The notes: generated by a model from the letters alone, not told the origin. DNA of 10,228 nt from JAGTVG01 sp964389805 (GCA_964389805.1 CAYMFU010000168.1:1-10228), one strand, 5' to 3'; shown: positions 1 through 7,351, counted from the stretch's first letter. Program-made: numbers and translations.

Positions 1-1
1 T

Positions 2-151
2 ATTGATTATTTAAAGATCATGAAAATAGTGAAAGATGCGGGATATACTGGATATGTTGGCATTGAATATGAAGGTTCAGAACTATCAGAATATGATGGA
101 ATAAAGGCAACTAAAAAACTGCTTGAAAAGGTGGGGAAAGAGTTGGCTTAA
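2..151 (+). CDS. Sugar phosphate isomerase/epimerase-like TIM-barrel protein, C-terminal end (5' truncated)
   Basis: Only the last 49 codons are in the window, ending in TAA at 149-151; the reading frame is open to the left edge. The peptide runs from IDYLKIMKIVKDAGYTGYVG through IEYEG to a lysine-rich end (KKLLEKVGKELA). A helix followed by GYxGYVGIEYEG resembles the last strand of xylose isomerase-like TIM barrels (the AP endonuclease 2 superfamily), where a conserved glutamate lies near the metal site. This group includes sugar phosphate isomerases/epimerases and inosose- or hydroxypyruvate-isomerase-like enzymes, and the fragment is too short to choose among them. A strong terminator lies 15 bases downstream, so the gene ends its transcription unit here. 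The family call is moderately secure; the substrate is unknown. Confidence 0.6.
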   Translation: MDYLKIMKIVKDAGYTGYVGIEYEGSELSEYDGIKATKKLLEKVGKELA

Positions 152-166
152 AAGTATAGTGCAAAC

Positions 167-207
167 AAAAAAGAGGCTGCCCTTTTTGAGACAGCCTCTT
201 TTTTTTT
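167..207. terminator. Bidirectional rho-independent terminator
   Basis: A perfect 9-bp stem (AAGAGGCTG at 171-179, CAGCCTCTT at 192-200) closes a 12-base loop. It is followed by an uninterrupted T run to 207 on the plus strand. On the minus strand the A run at 167-172 becomes a T tract, so the same hairpin can end transcription from both sides. It lies between the convergent isomerase-like gene and fadE (stop at 222), as expected for a shared terminator. Confidence 0.88.
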
Positions 208-221
208 GCGAAAAAAGGTGA

Positions 222-2021
222 TTAAAAACAATAATCGTTTCGATCGAGCAACTCTTCAGCTATTCTTCGCCTTGCCTCTTTAAGGTTATAAGGTTCAATT
301 TTTGAAAACCGCTTTAATCCGAGAAGCAGCATCCGCTGTTCATCTCCCTCAGCGAAAGCATAAATAGCTTCTTTGGCAGCGATTGTTATTTTATTAACGG
401 CTGAATGTAAATAAATCATTGCCATATCTATTTGGCGCTGACAGGATTCAATCCCTTTTATGCCCGCGAGCTTTTCAACACGTAATATTGAAGATTCTGC
501 AAGGTATCCTTCGATCAGCATATCTGCAAGATTCATGAGGATCTCCTGTTCCTCTTTTAATTTCATGGAAAGTTTGAGAACAGCTGTGCCAGATATCATC
601 AAACCGATCTTTTTGAGATTAGATAAAACCTTTTTTTCTTTGAAAAATAGCACTTCTTCTCCATTTTGATCAAAAGAAGGAATAGAAGTTAATTCTTTCT
701 GAACTTCCATAGCCGGTGTCATCAGATCGAGAGAACCTTTCATGGCTTTTTTTAATAATATATCTATGGTGACCAATCGGTTTATTTCATTCGTCCCTTC
801 GTAAATTCTGTTAATCCTGGCGTCCCTGTATCCTCTTTCTGCGGGGCCATCCGATGAATATCCAATTCCCCCATGGATTTGCACCGTTTCATCTACTGCA
901 AAGTCTAACAATTCAGAACCGTGAACTTTCAGAATGGCACACTCAATTGCAAATTCCTCGACAGCCTTATTTTTGGCTGAGTCTTCATCAAGGCCTTCTT
1001 TTTTATAGGCTATTGAAGTGTCTTCTATATTTTTCCCAGTTCGGTATACAGCAGATTCACATGCATAAATACGCGTGGCCATTTCAGCCAGCTTGTGCTT
1101 TATCGCTCCAAAACTGCCAATAGAAGTTCCAAATTGCTTTCTTTCATTTGAATATCTTATCGACCTTTTCAACGCAAGTTTCGATCCGCCCACAGTGGCA
1201 GCTCCAAGTTTGATCCTGCCTATGTTCAAAATATTAAGCGCTATTTTGAATCCAAATTCCCGTTCTCCAAGCAGGTTCTCTACAGGTACAACACAATCAT
1301 TGAAAAAAACCTGTCTAGTGGACGACCCTTTAATTCCGAGTTTCTTTTCTTCCGGATTCATTGTTATTCCACCGAACCCTTTCTCTACAATAAACGCAGA
1401 GAGGTATTTGTCATTTTCAATCTTGGCAAATACGATAAAAAGATCTGCGAATCCGGCATTTGATATCCACATCTTTTGACCATTCAAGATATAGCTATTT
1501 TTATCTTCTGATAACCTGGCTTTTGTTTTTCCAGCATTTGCATCAGAACCCGCATCAGGCTCTGTAAGGCAATAGGCTGACTTCAACTCACCCATGGCTA
1601 GTTTAGGCAGGTACTTCTCTTTCTGTTGCTCAGTTCCATAAAATAGAATTGGCAAAGTACCTATACCAATGTGAACCGATATGGATACTACAAAAGAATG
1701 ACTTTGACCAAAAGCTTCAGCGATCAGCATATTAGTATTGAAATCCATTCCAAATCCACCATATTTTTCTGGTATACTAGATCCAAGAAGCCCCAGCTGT
1801 CCTGCCTTATCCAATAATGAAGGCACCAACTCTGGATATTTCATGGAATCAATTTGGTCCAGATTTGGATGGATCTCTGTTTCTACGAAATCTATACAAG
1901 TCTGGTAGATCATCTTTTGCTCTTCGCTCCATTCTTCAGGTATGAAAACATCTTTCGGATCTGTTTCCATGATAAGAAACTCACCTCCTTTAACCAGTTT
2001 CTCTTTCAGAATAGTTGTCAT
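222..2021 (-). CDS. fadE: Acyl-CoA dehydrogenase, long-chain type with C-terminal extension
   Basis: FAD-dependent enzyme for the first step of beta-oxidation: it converts acyl-CoA to trans-2-enoyl-CoA and passes electrons to an ETF (no ETF gene is in this window). The protein is 599 residues, longer than the roughly 380 of short- and medium-chain enzymes. The extra C-terminal helical part (about 430-599) matches VLCAD/ACAD9-like and Bacillus FadE-type proteins. Motifs in order: YCLTEPDAGSDAN (150-162) and WISNAG (185-190) in the middle flavin-binding region, RKQFG (294-298), QIHGGIGY (381-388) and RIYEGTNE (405-412), where Glu408 is the expected catalytic base. The start at 2021 is preferred over Met18 because residues 11-17 (KGGEFLI) resemble the conserved N-terminus of this subfamily. 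It is the last gene of the fad block, 12 bases after fadA, and ends at a terminator. Confidence in the family is high; chain-length preference is inferred. Confidence 0.95.
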   Translation of the reverse strand: MTTILKEKLVKGGEFLIMETDPKDVFIPEEWSEEQKMIYQTCIDFVETEIHPNLDQIDSMKYPELVPSLLDKAGQLGLLGSSIPEKYGGFGMDFNTNMLIAEAFGQSHSFVVSISVHIGIGTLPILFYGTEQQKEKYLPKLAMGELKSAYCLTEPDAGSDANAGKTKARLSEDKNSYILNGQKMWISNAGFADLFIVFAKIENDKYLSAFIVEKGFGGITMNPEEKKLGIKGSSTRQVFFNDCVVPVENLLGEREFGFKIALNILNIGRIKLGAATVGGSKLALKRSIRYSNERKQFGTSIGSFGAIKHKLAEMATRIYACESAVYRTGKNIEDTSIAYKKEGLDEDSAKNKAVEEFAIECAILKVHGSELLDFAVDETVQIHGGIGYSSDGPAERGYRDARINRIYEGTNEINRLVTIDILLKKAMKGSLDLMTPAMEVQKELTSIPSFDQNGEEVLFFKEKKVLSNLKKIGLMISGTAVLKLSMKLKEEQEILMNLADMLIEGYLAESSILRVEKLAGIKGIESCQRQIDMAMIYLHSAVNKITIAAKEAIYAFAEGDEQRMLLLGLKRFSKIEPYNLKEARRRIAEELLDRNDYCF

Positions 2022-2033
2022 AGTGTAAAATTC

Positions 2034-3209
2034 TTAGTTTAATAATTCATAAATTCCTGAAACGCCCTGTCCCCCGCCCACACATGCGGTAACCATCCCA
2101 TATTTCTGGTTTCTTCTCCGCATTTCATTGAAAAGTTGGATGCTCAGTTTGGCACCTGTACATCCCAGGGGATGCCCTAAGGCTATAGCTCCACCATTAA
2201 CATTTACAATATCTCCATTGAGATCAAGATTTCGGATCACGCCAAGGGCTTGAGCTGCGAAAGCTTCATTCAGCTCTATTTGTTCAATATCATTGAGTTT
2301 CAACCCTGCTTTTTCTAAAGCTTTGGGAACCGCTTTTACAGGACCAATACCCATGATTTTTGGTTCTACTCCAGCTGCTGCATAACTGACCATTCTAGCT
2401 ATAGGATTTAAATTAAGCTCTTTGATCAGCTTTTCAGACATAACAATGACAAATGCAGCTCCATCGGAGATTTGTGAGGAATTCCCGGCTGTTACCGATC
2501 CTTCCTTACTGAAGGCAGGTTTTAACCTGGCCAATGCTTCAAGACTGGTATCTCTTCTTGGCCCTTCATCGGTATCCACTATGAATTTTCTGGACTGTTT
2601 TATCATACTCTCATTTAAATAAGTTTCAGTTACTTGAACCGGAACAATTTCATCTTTAAACAATCCTTTTTCTAAAGCATTTATCGCCTTCATATGACTA
2701 TTGTAAGCGAAGTCGTCCTGGTCTTCTCGGGAGATATTGTACTTTTTTGCAATCTCCTCAGCCGTAAGTCCCATAGAGATATAGTAGTCTGGATTATTTA
2801 GCGTTATGTCATAATTCAAAGCTGTTTTCCATCCAAGCATTGGAACGAGTGACATGCTTTCGGTTCCTCCGGCGATAATACAATCCGCCATTCCCGAATG
2901 GATTCGTGATGCAGCAATATTTATAGCTTCAATTCCTGATCCACAATACCTGTTGATCATCATACCGGGAACTTCTTTTGGAAGGCTCAGAAGAGAGATC
3001 ATTCTACCTATCTGAATTCCCTGTTCAGCTTCCGGAACGGCATTTCCTACAATCAGGTCATCGATCCTTACTGGGTCCAGATCAGGTATGGATTTCAGCA
3101 AGTGCTTAATAACAGATGCGGCCAGGTCATCCGATCGAGTGAATCGAAATCCACCTTTTTTTGCCTTCCCAACTGCTGTTCTGAAACCTGCTACTATATA
3201 TGCTTCCAT
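2034..3209 (-). CDS. fadA: Acetyl-CoA C-acyltransferase (3-ketoacyl-CoA thiolase)
   Basis: Thiolase of the last beta-oxidation step, cleaving 3-ketoacyl-CoA with CoA to acetyl-CoA and a shortened acyl-CoA. Its 391 residues are the usual thiolase length. The N-terminal half carries the nucleophile Cys89 in NRYCGSG. The C-terminal half carries NEAFA (314-318), the GGAIALGHPLGCTGA loop with His346, and the second catalytic cysteine Cys376 in CVGGGQG. All residues needed for degradative thiolase chemistry are therefore present. It lies 22 bases after the fadN-like gene and 12 bases before fadE on the same strand, so co-transcription is very likely. The start at 3209 opens directly into the typical MEAYIVAGFRTAVGK sequence; no strong Shine-Dalgarno is visible, which is common in Bacteroidota. 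A biosynthetic acetoacetyl-CoA thiolase cannot be excluded from sequence alone, but the operon argues for a degradative role. Confidence 0.95.
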   Translation of the reverse strand: MEAYIVAGFRTAVGKAKKGGFRFTRSDDLAASVIKHLLKSIPDLDPVRIDDLIVGNAVPEAEQGIQIGRMISLLSLPKEVPGMMINRYCGSGIEAINIAASRIHSGMADCIIAGGTESMSLVPMLGWKTALNYDITLNNPDYYISMGLTAEEIAKKYNISREDQDDFAYNSHMKAINALEKGLFKDEIVPVQVTETYLNESMIKQSRKFIVDTDEGPRRDTSLEALARLKPAFSKEGSVTAGNSSQISDGAAFVIVMSEKLIKELNLNPIARMVSYAAAGVEPKIMGIGPVKAVPKALEKAGLKLNDIEQIELNEAFAAQALGVIRNLDLNGDIVNVNGGAIALGHPLGCTGAKLSIQLFNEMRRRNQKYGMVTACVGGGQGVSGIYELLN

Positions 3210-3231
3210 AATTTAGTATTTTGATATTTAA

Positions 3232-5634
3232 CTAATTTCTGAGTGGTTTTTGACCTTGTAAAATGGCCTGTATTCTTTCCAGTGTTTTCTTTTCTCCGCA
3301 TAAAGACAAAGCGGCTTCACGTTCAAGATCAAGTAGATATTGTTCAGTAACTTCGGTGGGATAGGAGAGATCTCCACCGCACATAACATTCGCTATTTTC
3401 TTTGCGATTTTAGCATCATGCTCAGTAATGTAATTCCCCATGAGCATGCCATTGACGCCGGCGAGGACAAGTGCAATCCCCGATTTTCCCTGTACCCTTA
3501 TCTTCTGATCTGGATTCGGCATTGAATAACCTGCTTCAGCAAGTTTAAGTGCAGATTGTTTAGCATCCGCAATTAGTCGATCACTATTAATGGTTATCCG
3601 GTCCTTATGGTTTAATATTTTCATATCCATCGCTTCGTAGGCGGATGTAGCTATTTTTCCCATTCCGATATTCAGAAATACATTCTGGAGGTCATTCATT
3701 TCTACGTCTCCTGTCTGATAGGCATCAGATATCCTTTTAGTCAATTCTTTTGTACCCCCTCCAGTTGGAATAATGCCAACACCAACTTCTGGCAATCCTA
3801 TATAAGTTTCTGCAGCCGCCTGCACAATATCTGCATGCAGAGCCAACTCGCATCCGCCACCCAGTGTAAGGGTATGTGGTGCAACAACCACAGGGATGCT
3901 TGAATATCTTGCCCTCATGACGGTTTGCTGAAAATGATTAACAATGACATCAATTTCTTCATATTCCTGTTCGATCGCATACATGAACAAAACACCCAGA
4001 TTCGCCCCCACTGTAAAATTCTGACCCTGATTTCCTATAACAAGTCCTCTATAATCCTGTTCTGCGAGATTTATCCCCTTATGGATTCCTTCCAGTACCT
4101 CGCCCCCCATGGTATTCATCTTGGATTGGAACTCTACGTTCAGAATACCGTCTCCCAGGTCAAGGATAGAAGAACCTGCGTTACTCCAGATCAGGCGATT
4201 ATCCCTGATGTTATCCAGAATAATAAATGATCTCATGCCAGGAATGGTCTTCATTGATTCAGAAGAGATATCATAATACTGTTTTGAACCATCTTTGACC
4301 TCGTAAAAATTTGAATGCCCCTTTTCCAGCATTTTGTAAACCCAGGTATCAGGATTATAGCCGACCTCTTCCATTTTCTTCAGTGTATTTTCAACACCAA
4401 GTGCATCCCATGTTTCAAAAGGCCCCATCTGCCAGCCAAAGCCTGCCTTTAATCCCTCATCAATCTTATATAGGTCATCAGTTATCTCAGGAATTCTGTA
4501 AGTAATGTATTGGAAAAGTCCATAAAATGAATCTTGATAAAATTGAGTTGCTTTATCCTTTCCTGAGAATAGGATCTTAAACTTTTGTTTAAGATCATCG
4601 GTACCCTTTGCAGCACCTACAGAAGCAAATTTTACTTTCTTCTTAGGCTTGTATTCAAAGGTTTTCAAATCGAGGGTCAGGATTTCGGTTTTTCCTTTTT
4701 TATCTTTCGTCTTTTTATAAAATCCTTGTTTTGTCTTTTCTCCAAGCCATTTCTTGTTCTCCAGTTCATATATTATCTCCGGAAGTTTGAACAGCTCATG
4801 TTGTTCATCGTTTTCCAGGGAATCATAGAGGTTATTGGCCACTTTTATTAAAGTATCAAGGCCAACAATATCTGAAGTTCTGAAAGTAGCGGATTTGGGC
4901 CGTCCTATTGTCGTTCCGGTTAGTCTATCCACTTCATCAATACCCAGTCCCAGCTTCTGCATAGACTGAACAGCTTTTAGGATAGCATATATGCCAATCC
5001 GGTTTGTTATAAAAGCCGGGGTGTCTTTACATAATACCGTTGTTTTACCCAGGAACAGTTTACCATAATCCTCGAAGAACTCAATCACTTCTTTTTTTGT
5101 AAATTCTGTGGGTATTATTTCGAGTAACTTCAGGTATCTGGGGGGATTGAAGAAATGCGTCCCGCAGAAATGCACATTAAAATCTTCGCTTCGACCTTCC
5201 GTCATTAAATGAATTGGAATTCCTGAAGTATTGGATGTAATTAATGAACCAGGTTGCCTGTATTTTTCAACCTGTTCAAATAAGTTTTTCTTTATCCCAA
5301 GGTCTTCAATTACAGCTTCAATAACCCAGTCACAGCGAGAAATCTTTTCTAAATCGTCCTCAAAATTTCCTGTTTTGATTCTTTCTGCAAATTTTTTGTG
5401 ATATAGCGGAGAGGGATTGGATTTTATAGCCGTTTGTAAGGATTCATTAACGATCCTGTTGCGGAATTCCGGGGATTTATGATCCAGGCCTTTTTTCGAT
5501 TCCCCTGGACTAAGATCCTTTGGGACGATATCCAGAAGAAGGACCTCCAGGCCAATATTTGCAAAATGACAAGCAATCCGTGATCCCATTATTCCGGATC
5601 CTAGTACTGCGGTCTTCTTAATGGTTCTTTTCAT
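3232..5634 (-). CDS. fadN: 3-hydroxyacyl-CoA dehydrogenase / enoyl-CoA hydratase fusion (FadN-like)
   Basis: Bifunctional 800-residue protein for the two middle beta-oxidation steps. The order is dehydrogenase first, hydratase last, as in Bacillus FadN and opposite to E. coli FadB. Residues about 8-195 are the NAD-binding domain, with GSGIMG at 12-17. Active-site residues are Ser137 (SNTSG), His160 (GTHFFNPP), Glu172 (LEIIP) and Asn211 (ITNRIG). Dehydrogenase C-terminal domains follow at about 200-300 and 360-450, separated by a lysine-rich linker (about 300-345). The crotonase part is at about 480-700: FTVGANL (540-546) and LGGGCELAL (591-599) form the oxyanion hole, and Glu596 and Glu616 (GLPE) are spaced 20 residues apart like the catalytic pair of FadB. 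It is the first gene of the fad block, 136 bases downstream of the marR stop. No promoter of the TAnnTTTG type is visible just upstream, so it may be read through from marR or use a divergent promoter. Confidence 0.94.
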   Translation of the reverse strand: MKRTIKKTAVLGSGIMGSRIACHFANIGLEVLLLDIVPKDLSPGESKKGLDHKSPEFRNRIVNESLQTAIKSNPSPLYHKKFAERIKTGNFEDDLEKISRCDWVIEAVIEDLGIKKNLFEQVEKYRQPGSLITSNTSGIPIHLMTEGRSEDFNVHFCGTHFFNPPRYLKLLEIIPTEFTKKEVIEFFEDYGKLFLGKTTVLCKDTPAFITNRIGIYAILKAVQSMQKLGLGIDEVDRLTGTTIGRPKSATFRTSDIVGLDTLIKVANNLYDSLENDEQHELFKLPEIIYELENKKWLGEKTKQGFYKKTKDKKGKTEILTLDLKTFEYKPKKKVKFASVGAAKGTDDLKQKFKILFSGKDKATQFYQDSFYGLFQYITYRIPEITDDLYKIDEGLKAGFGWQMGPFETWDALGVENTLKKMEEVGYNPDTWVYKMLEKGHSNFYEVKDGSKQYYDISSESMKTIPGMRSFIILDNIRDNRLIWSNAGSSILDLGDGILNVEFQSKMNTMGGEVLEGIHKGINLAEQDYRGLVIGNQGQNFTVGANLGVLFMYAIEQEYEEIDVIVNHFQQTVMRARYSSIPVVVAPHTLTLGGGCELALHADIVQAAAETYIGLPEVGVGIIPTGGGTKELTKRISDAYQTGDVEMNDLQNVFLNIGMGKIATSAYEAMDMKILNHKDRITINSDRLIADAKQSALKLAEAGYSMPNPDQKIRVQGKSGIALVLAGVNGMLMGNYITEHDAKIAKKIANVMCGGDLSYPTEVTEQYLLDLEREAALSLCGEKKTLERIQAILQGQKPLRN

Positions 5635-5685
5635 ACCGTTTTACTTTTTAATAATACACCTGGATATACTGAATCAGGCTGACAG

Positions 5686-5702
5686 ATAATTACCTTAATT
5701 AT
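5686..5702. promoter_or_regulatory. Inverted repeat upstream of fadN (possible operator)
   Basis: ATAATTA-CCT-TAATTAT is a perfect inverted repeat with 7-bp arms and a 3-base centre. It lies about 50 bases upstream of the fadN start in the 136-base gap after marR. Position and symmetry fit a regulator site for the fad block. The arms are pure A/T in an AT-rich gap, so chance is a real alternative, and the sequence differs from the repeat at the marR start. Confidence 0.25.
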
Positions 5703-5770
5703 TTTACCATTTAGATTCGTATTTCCTGAGCGAATTTTCATATTCAATTAAAATCCACGATTCCTGATTT

Positions 5771-6223
5771 TCAATCTGAGTTTAAGTGCTTTTTAATCTC
5801 CCCATTTTCGATATTAGTATTTATTGTGTCGATTACCTCCAGGAATGTTTTCAGTTTTTTCTGAGGGATCTTGTCTTTGATTACAGCATTAAACGTCTTG
5901 ACTTTCTTTTTAGCAATTTCCTTTTTTTGTTTTCCAAGGTCGGTCAGAAATATTATAACCATACGACCATCGATGCTATCTTTTTTCCGGACGATCAGTT
6001 TTTTAGTTTCCATTGATTTTAATATCCGGGTTAAACTTCTGGCCTCCATTCCCATTAAAGGTGCAATTTTCGTAGCAGGTGTTCCTTCCGTAGAGTCAAT
6101 ATTGAGAAGGACAAATGCCATGGACGTAGTAATGTTGTGCCTGGCCGCATATTGGTTGTAAAGTCTTGCTATTGCATGCCAGGTGGCTTTTACATTGTAA
6201 TCAATTAACTCCTTCCTCTCCAT
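5771..6223 (-). CDS. MarR-family winged-helix transcriptional regulator
   Basis: A 150-residue protein of typical MarR length with an all-helical N-terminus (about 5-30), a winged helix-turn-helix (about 32-100) and a C-terminal dimerisation helix rich in lysine (about 100-140). The recognition region reads PATKIAPLMGMEARSLTRIL (49-68). The wing carries the family signature D-G-R (85-87) followed by LTDLGK (93-98). MarR proteins bind palindromic DNA as dimers and usually release it on binding a small ligand. The gene lies directly upstream of, and on the same strand as, the fad genes and is divergent from the histidine kinase. It is therefore a good candidate for the local fad regulator, perhaps sensing an acyl-CoA or fatty acid; the ligand is inference. 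A 22-base inverted repeat begins 1 base upstream of its start codon, consistent with autoregulation. I see no alternative start that would fit better. Confidence 0.92.
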   Translation of the reverse strand: MERKELIDYNVKATWHAIARLYNQYAARHNITTSMAFVLLNIDSTEGTPATKIAPLMGMEARSLTRILKSMETKKLIVRKKDSIDGRMVIIFLTDLGKQKKEIAKKKVKTFNAVIKDKIPQKKLKTFLEVIDTINTNIENGEIKKHLNSD

Positions 6224-6224
6224 A

Positions 6225-6246
6225 ACGTATATATTCTAATATACGT
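6225..6246. promoter_or_regulatory. Inverted repeat at the marR start, candidate MarR operator
   Basis: Perfect 8-bp arms ACGTATAT (6225-6232) and ATATACGT (6239-6246) flank a 6-base centre. The 22-base span matches the size of known MarR operators. It begins 1 base upstream of the marR initiation codon, so a bound dimer would block the marR promoter or early transcript. Assignment rests on symmetry and position only. Confidence 0.45.
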
Positions 6247-6254
6247 AAAAATGG

Positions 6255-6266
6255 TATGCATGCATA
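6255..6266. repeat. 12-bp perfect palindrome TATGCATGCATA
   Basis: TATGCATGCATA is fully self-complementary and lies 8 bases from the 22-base repeat, inside the divergent marR/kinase promoter region. It overlaps where a -33 element of the kinase promoter candidate at 6278-6285 would fall. It could be a second regulator site or simply an NsiI/SphI-like chance palindrome. Confidence 0.3.
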
Positions 6267-6277
6267 ATAAATTTTTA

Positions 6278-6285
6278 TATTTTTG
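6278..6285 (+). promoter_or_regulatory. Candidate Bacteroidota -7 element for the histidine kinase gene
   Basis: TATTTTTG matches the Bacteroidota sigma consensus TAnnTTTG, about 70 bases upstream of the kinase start. No clear TTTG or TTG lies at the expected -33 position; the 12-bp palindrome occupies that area instead. The T-rich context makes a chance match fairly likely. Confidence 0.3.
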
Positions 6286-6355
6286 TTTTCCTTAGATCAA
6301 TCCTTCACAAATGATTAATTTTATATACATAATGTTGTAATTAAAGGTGTGGTTG

Positions 6356-7114
6356 ATGATGGAAAACAGCTCTTCTTATAAAGATATAGACCTTATTTTA
6401 GCTGAAAAGCAGAAAATAATAGAGAAACTGCAGAAAGAGAACGAGAGTCTGCTTAAAATAATTTCTCATGACATCAGGGCCCCATTTACCCAGTTATTTT
6501 CTATGATGCAGCTATTGGATCTTGAAGATGGAGATATAAGCCCGAGTCAGCGTAATTATTTTGATCGCATGTATCATTCCCTGGCCAGTGGCATGGAGAT
6601 GGTGAAAAATCTGCATGACATCAGATCTCTTGATCAGGACAACATTACAGTTGTAATTGAAAAGATCAGGTTAATACCCTTAATAGAAAAAGTAAATCAA
6701 AGTTTTAGCAAACTGGCAGGACTAAAATCTATGAAGATAGGTTTTGAGAAAGGCAGTCTGGATCCGGAGATCAAAACAGATTCATATATTCTGGAAAAGA
6801 TTCTTTCAAATGTGCTTTCAAATGCGATAAAATATCCAGAGGATGGCACAGAAGTAAAAATTAATCTGGAACAAAGGGGAGATAAAGTCATTATTATATA
6901 TGAAGATGGCGGCCCTGGTATTTCCGATGAAGAATTGCCTGCGATTTTTGAAAAGTATACCAAACTAAGCACTCAGCCTACTATGGGCGAATCGACTACT
7001 GGTCTTGGCATGTACCTTGCAAAAAACTTTGCGAAATTGATTGATGGTAAGATTGAGATCGGAAACATTTCAGAAAATGGAGGCTTAAGAGTAAGGATTT
7101 CACTGCCTGCCTGA
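6356..7114 (+). CDS. Small soluble orphan sensor histidine kinase
   Basis: A 252-residue histidine kinase with only the catalytic core. Residues about 12-37 form a charged, heptad-like helix, continuing into the H-box ISHDIRAPF with phospho-accepting His38. The ATP-binding domain shows the N-box (SNVLSNAIKYP, Asn152 and Asn156), the G1 box DGGPG (184-188), the F box IFEKY (Phe198) and the G2 box TTGLGMYLAK (Gly216, Gly218). All key residues are intact, so kinase activity is expected. There is no transmembrane segment, signal peptide, PAS or GAF domain, and no response regulator nearby, so input and partner are unknown. I chose ATG at 6356 because AAAGGTG (6343-6349) sits 6 bases before it; GTG at 6347, overlapping that site, would add three residues, and ATG 6359 is also possible. 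It is divergent from marR, so the two share a 132-base promoter region. Confidence 0.88.
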   Translation: MMENSSSYKDIDLILAEKQKIIEKLQKENESLLKIISHDIRAPFTQLFSMMQLLDLEDGDISPSQRNYFDRMYHSLASGMEMVKNLHDIRSLDQDNITVVIEKIRLIPLIEKVNQSFSKLAGLKSMKIGFEKGSLDPEIKTDSYILEKILSNVLSNAIKYPEDGTEVKINLEQRGDKVIIIYEDGGPGISDEELPAIFEKYTKLSTQPTMGESTTGLGMYLAKNFAKLIDGKIEIGNISENGGLRVRISLPA

Positions 7115-7223
7115 TTCATTTGCTATACAATCCCTGATATTATACAAAACCGTTTCTTTTCAAATTTGCAGGTCCGGTTCCTGACCACTCTTAAATTCTA
7201 CTTTAGTATCAATTATTTTATGC

Positions 7224-7240
7224 AGCATTTGATAAATGCT
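7224..7240. repeat. Inverted repeat downstream of the kinase gene
   Basis: AGCATTTGATAAATGCT has perfect 7-bp arms around GAT. It lies 110 bases after the kinase stop and about 75 bases before the peptidase promoter candidate. No T tract follows directly, so it is at best a weak terminator; an operator or chance repeat are alternatives. The surrounding stretch 7115-7410 (296 bases) shows no gene. Confidence 0.3.
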
Positions 7241-7315
7241 CTTAAAATTTTCAACTAAACTTATATCTGATCTTGTTTTATCCTTGATTAATAACCTTAT
7301 AACCATACATCACAT

Positions 7316-7323
7316 TATATTTG
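7316..7323 (+). promoter_or_regulatory. Candidate Bacteroidota -7 element for the M14 peptidase gene
   Basis: TATATTTG is an exact match to TAnnTTTG, placing a transcript start near 7330 and leaving an 80-base leader before the peptidase ATG. A TTG occurs at 7284-7286 but is about ten bases too far upstream for a standard -33 element, so this is only a moderate candidate. Confidence 0.4.
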
Positions 7324-7330
7324 TTAATTA

Positions 7331-7349
7331 TTTCAATCGACAATTGAAA
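7331..7349. promoter_or_regulatory. Inverted repeat at the predicted peptidase transcript start
   Basis: TTTCAAT-CGACA-ATTGAAA has perfect 7-bp arms and a 5-base centre. It begins 8 bases after the TATATTTG element, so it would overlap the transcription start, a typical repressor position. No regulator family is identified from the sequence. Confidence 0.3.
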
Positions 7350-7351
7350 AC

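Noticed and set aside
460..1479. Plus-strand open frames of 69-134 codons opposite fadE
   Set aside because: They lie antisense to a gene whose motifs are intact along its full length, have no recognisable domains and read as low-complexity shadows of the real frame.
3925..4851. Plus-strand open frames of 64-101 codons opposite fadN
   Set aside because: They overlap well-supported dehydrogenase and hydratase coding sequence on the other strand and show no family features or start signals.
5786..6161. Two plus-strand open frames opposite marR
   Set aside because: Phe- and Leu-rich translations typical of antisense reading of a Lys-rich gene; the MarR frame carries the DxR wing motif and is clearly the real one.
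6697..6972. Minus-strand open frame of 91 codons inside the kinase gene
   Set aside because: It lies opposite the N and G1 boxes of a conserved ATPase domain, so it is a shadow.
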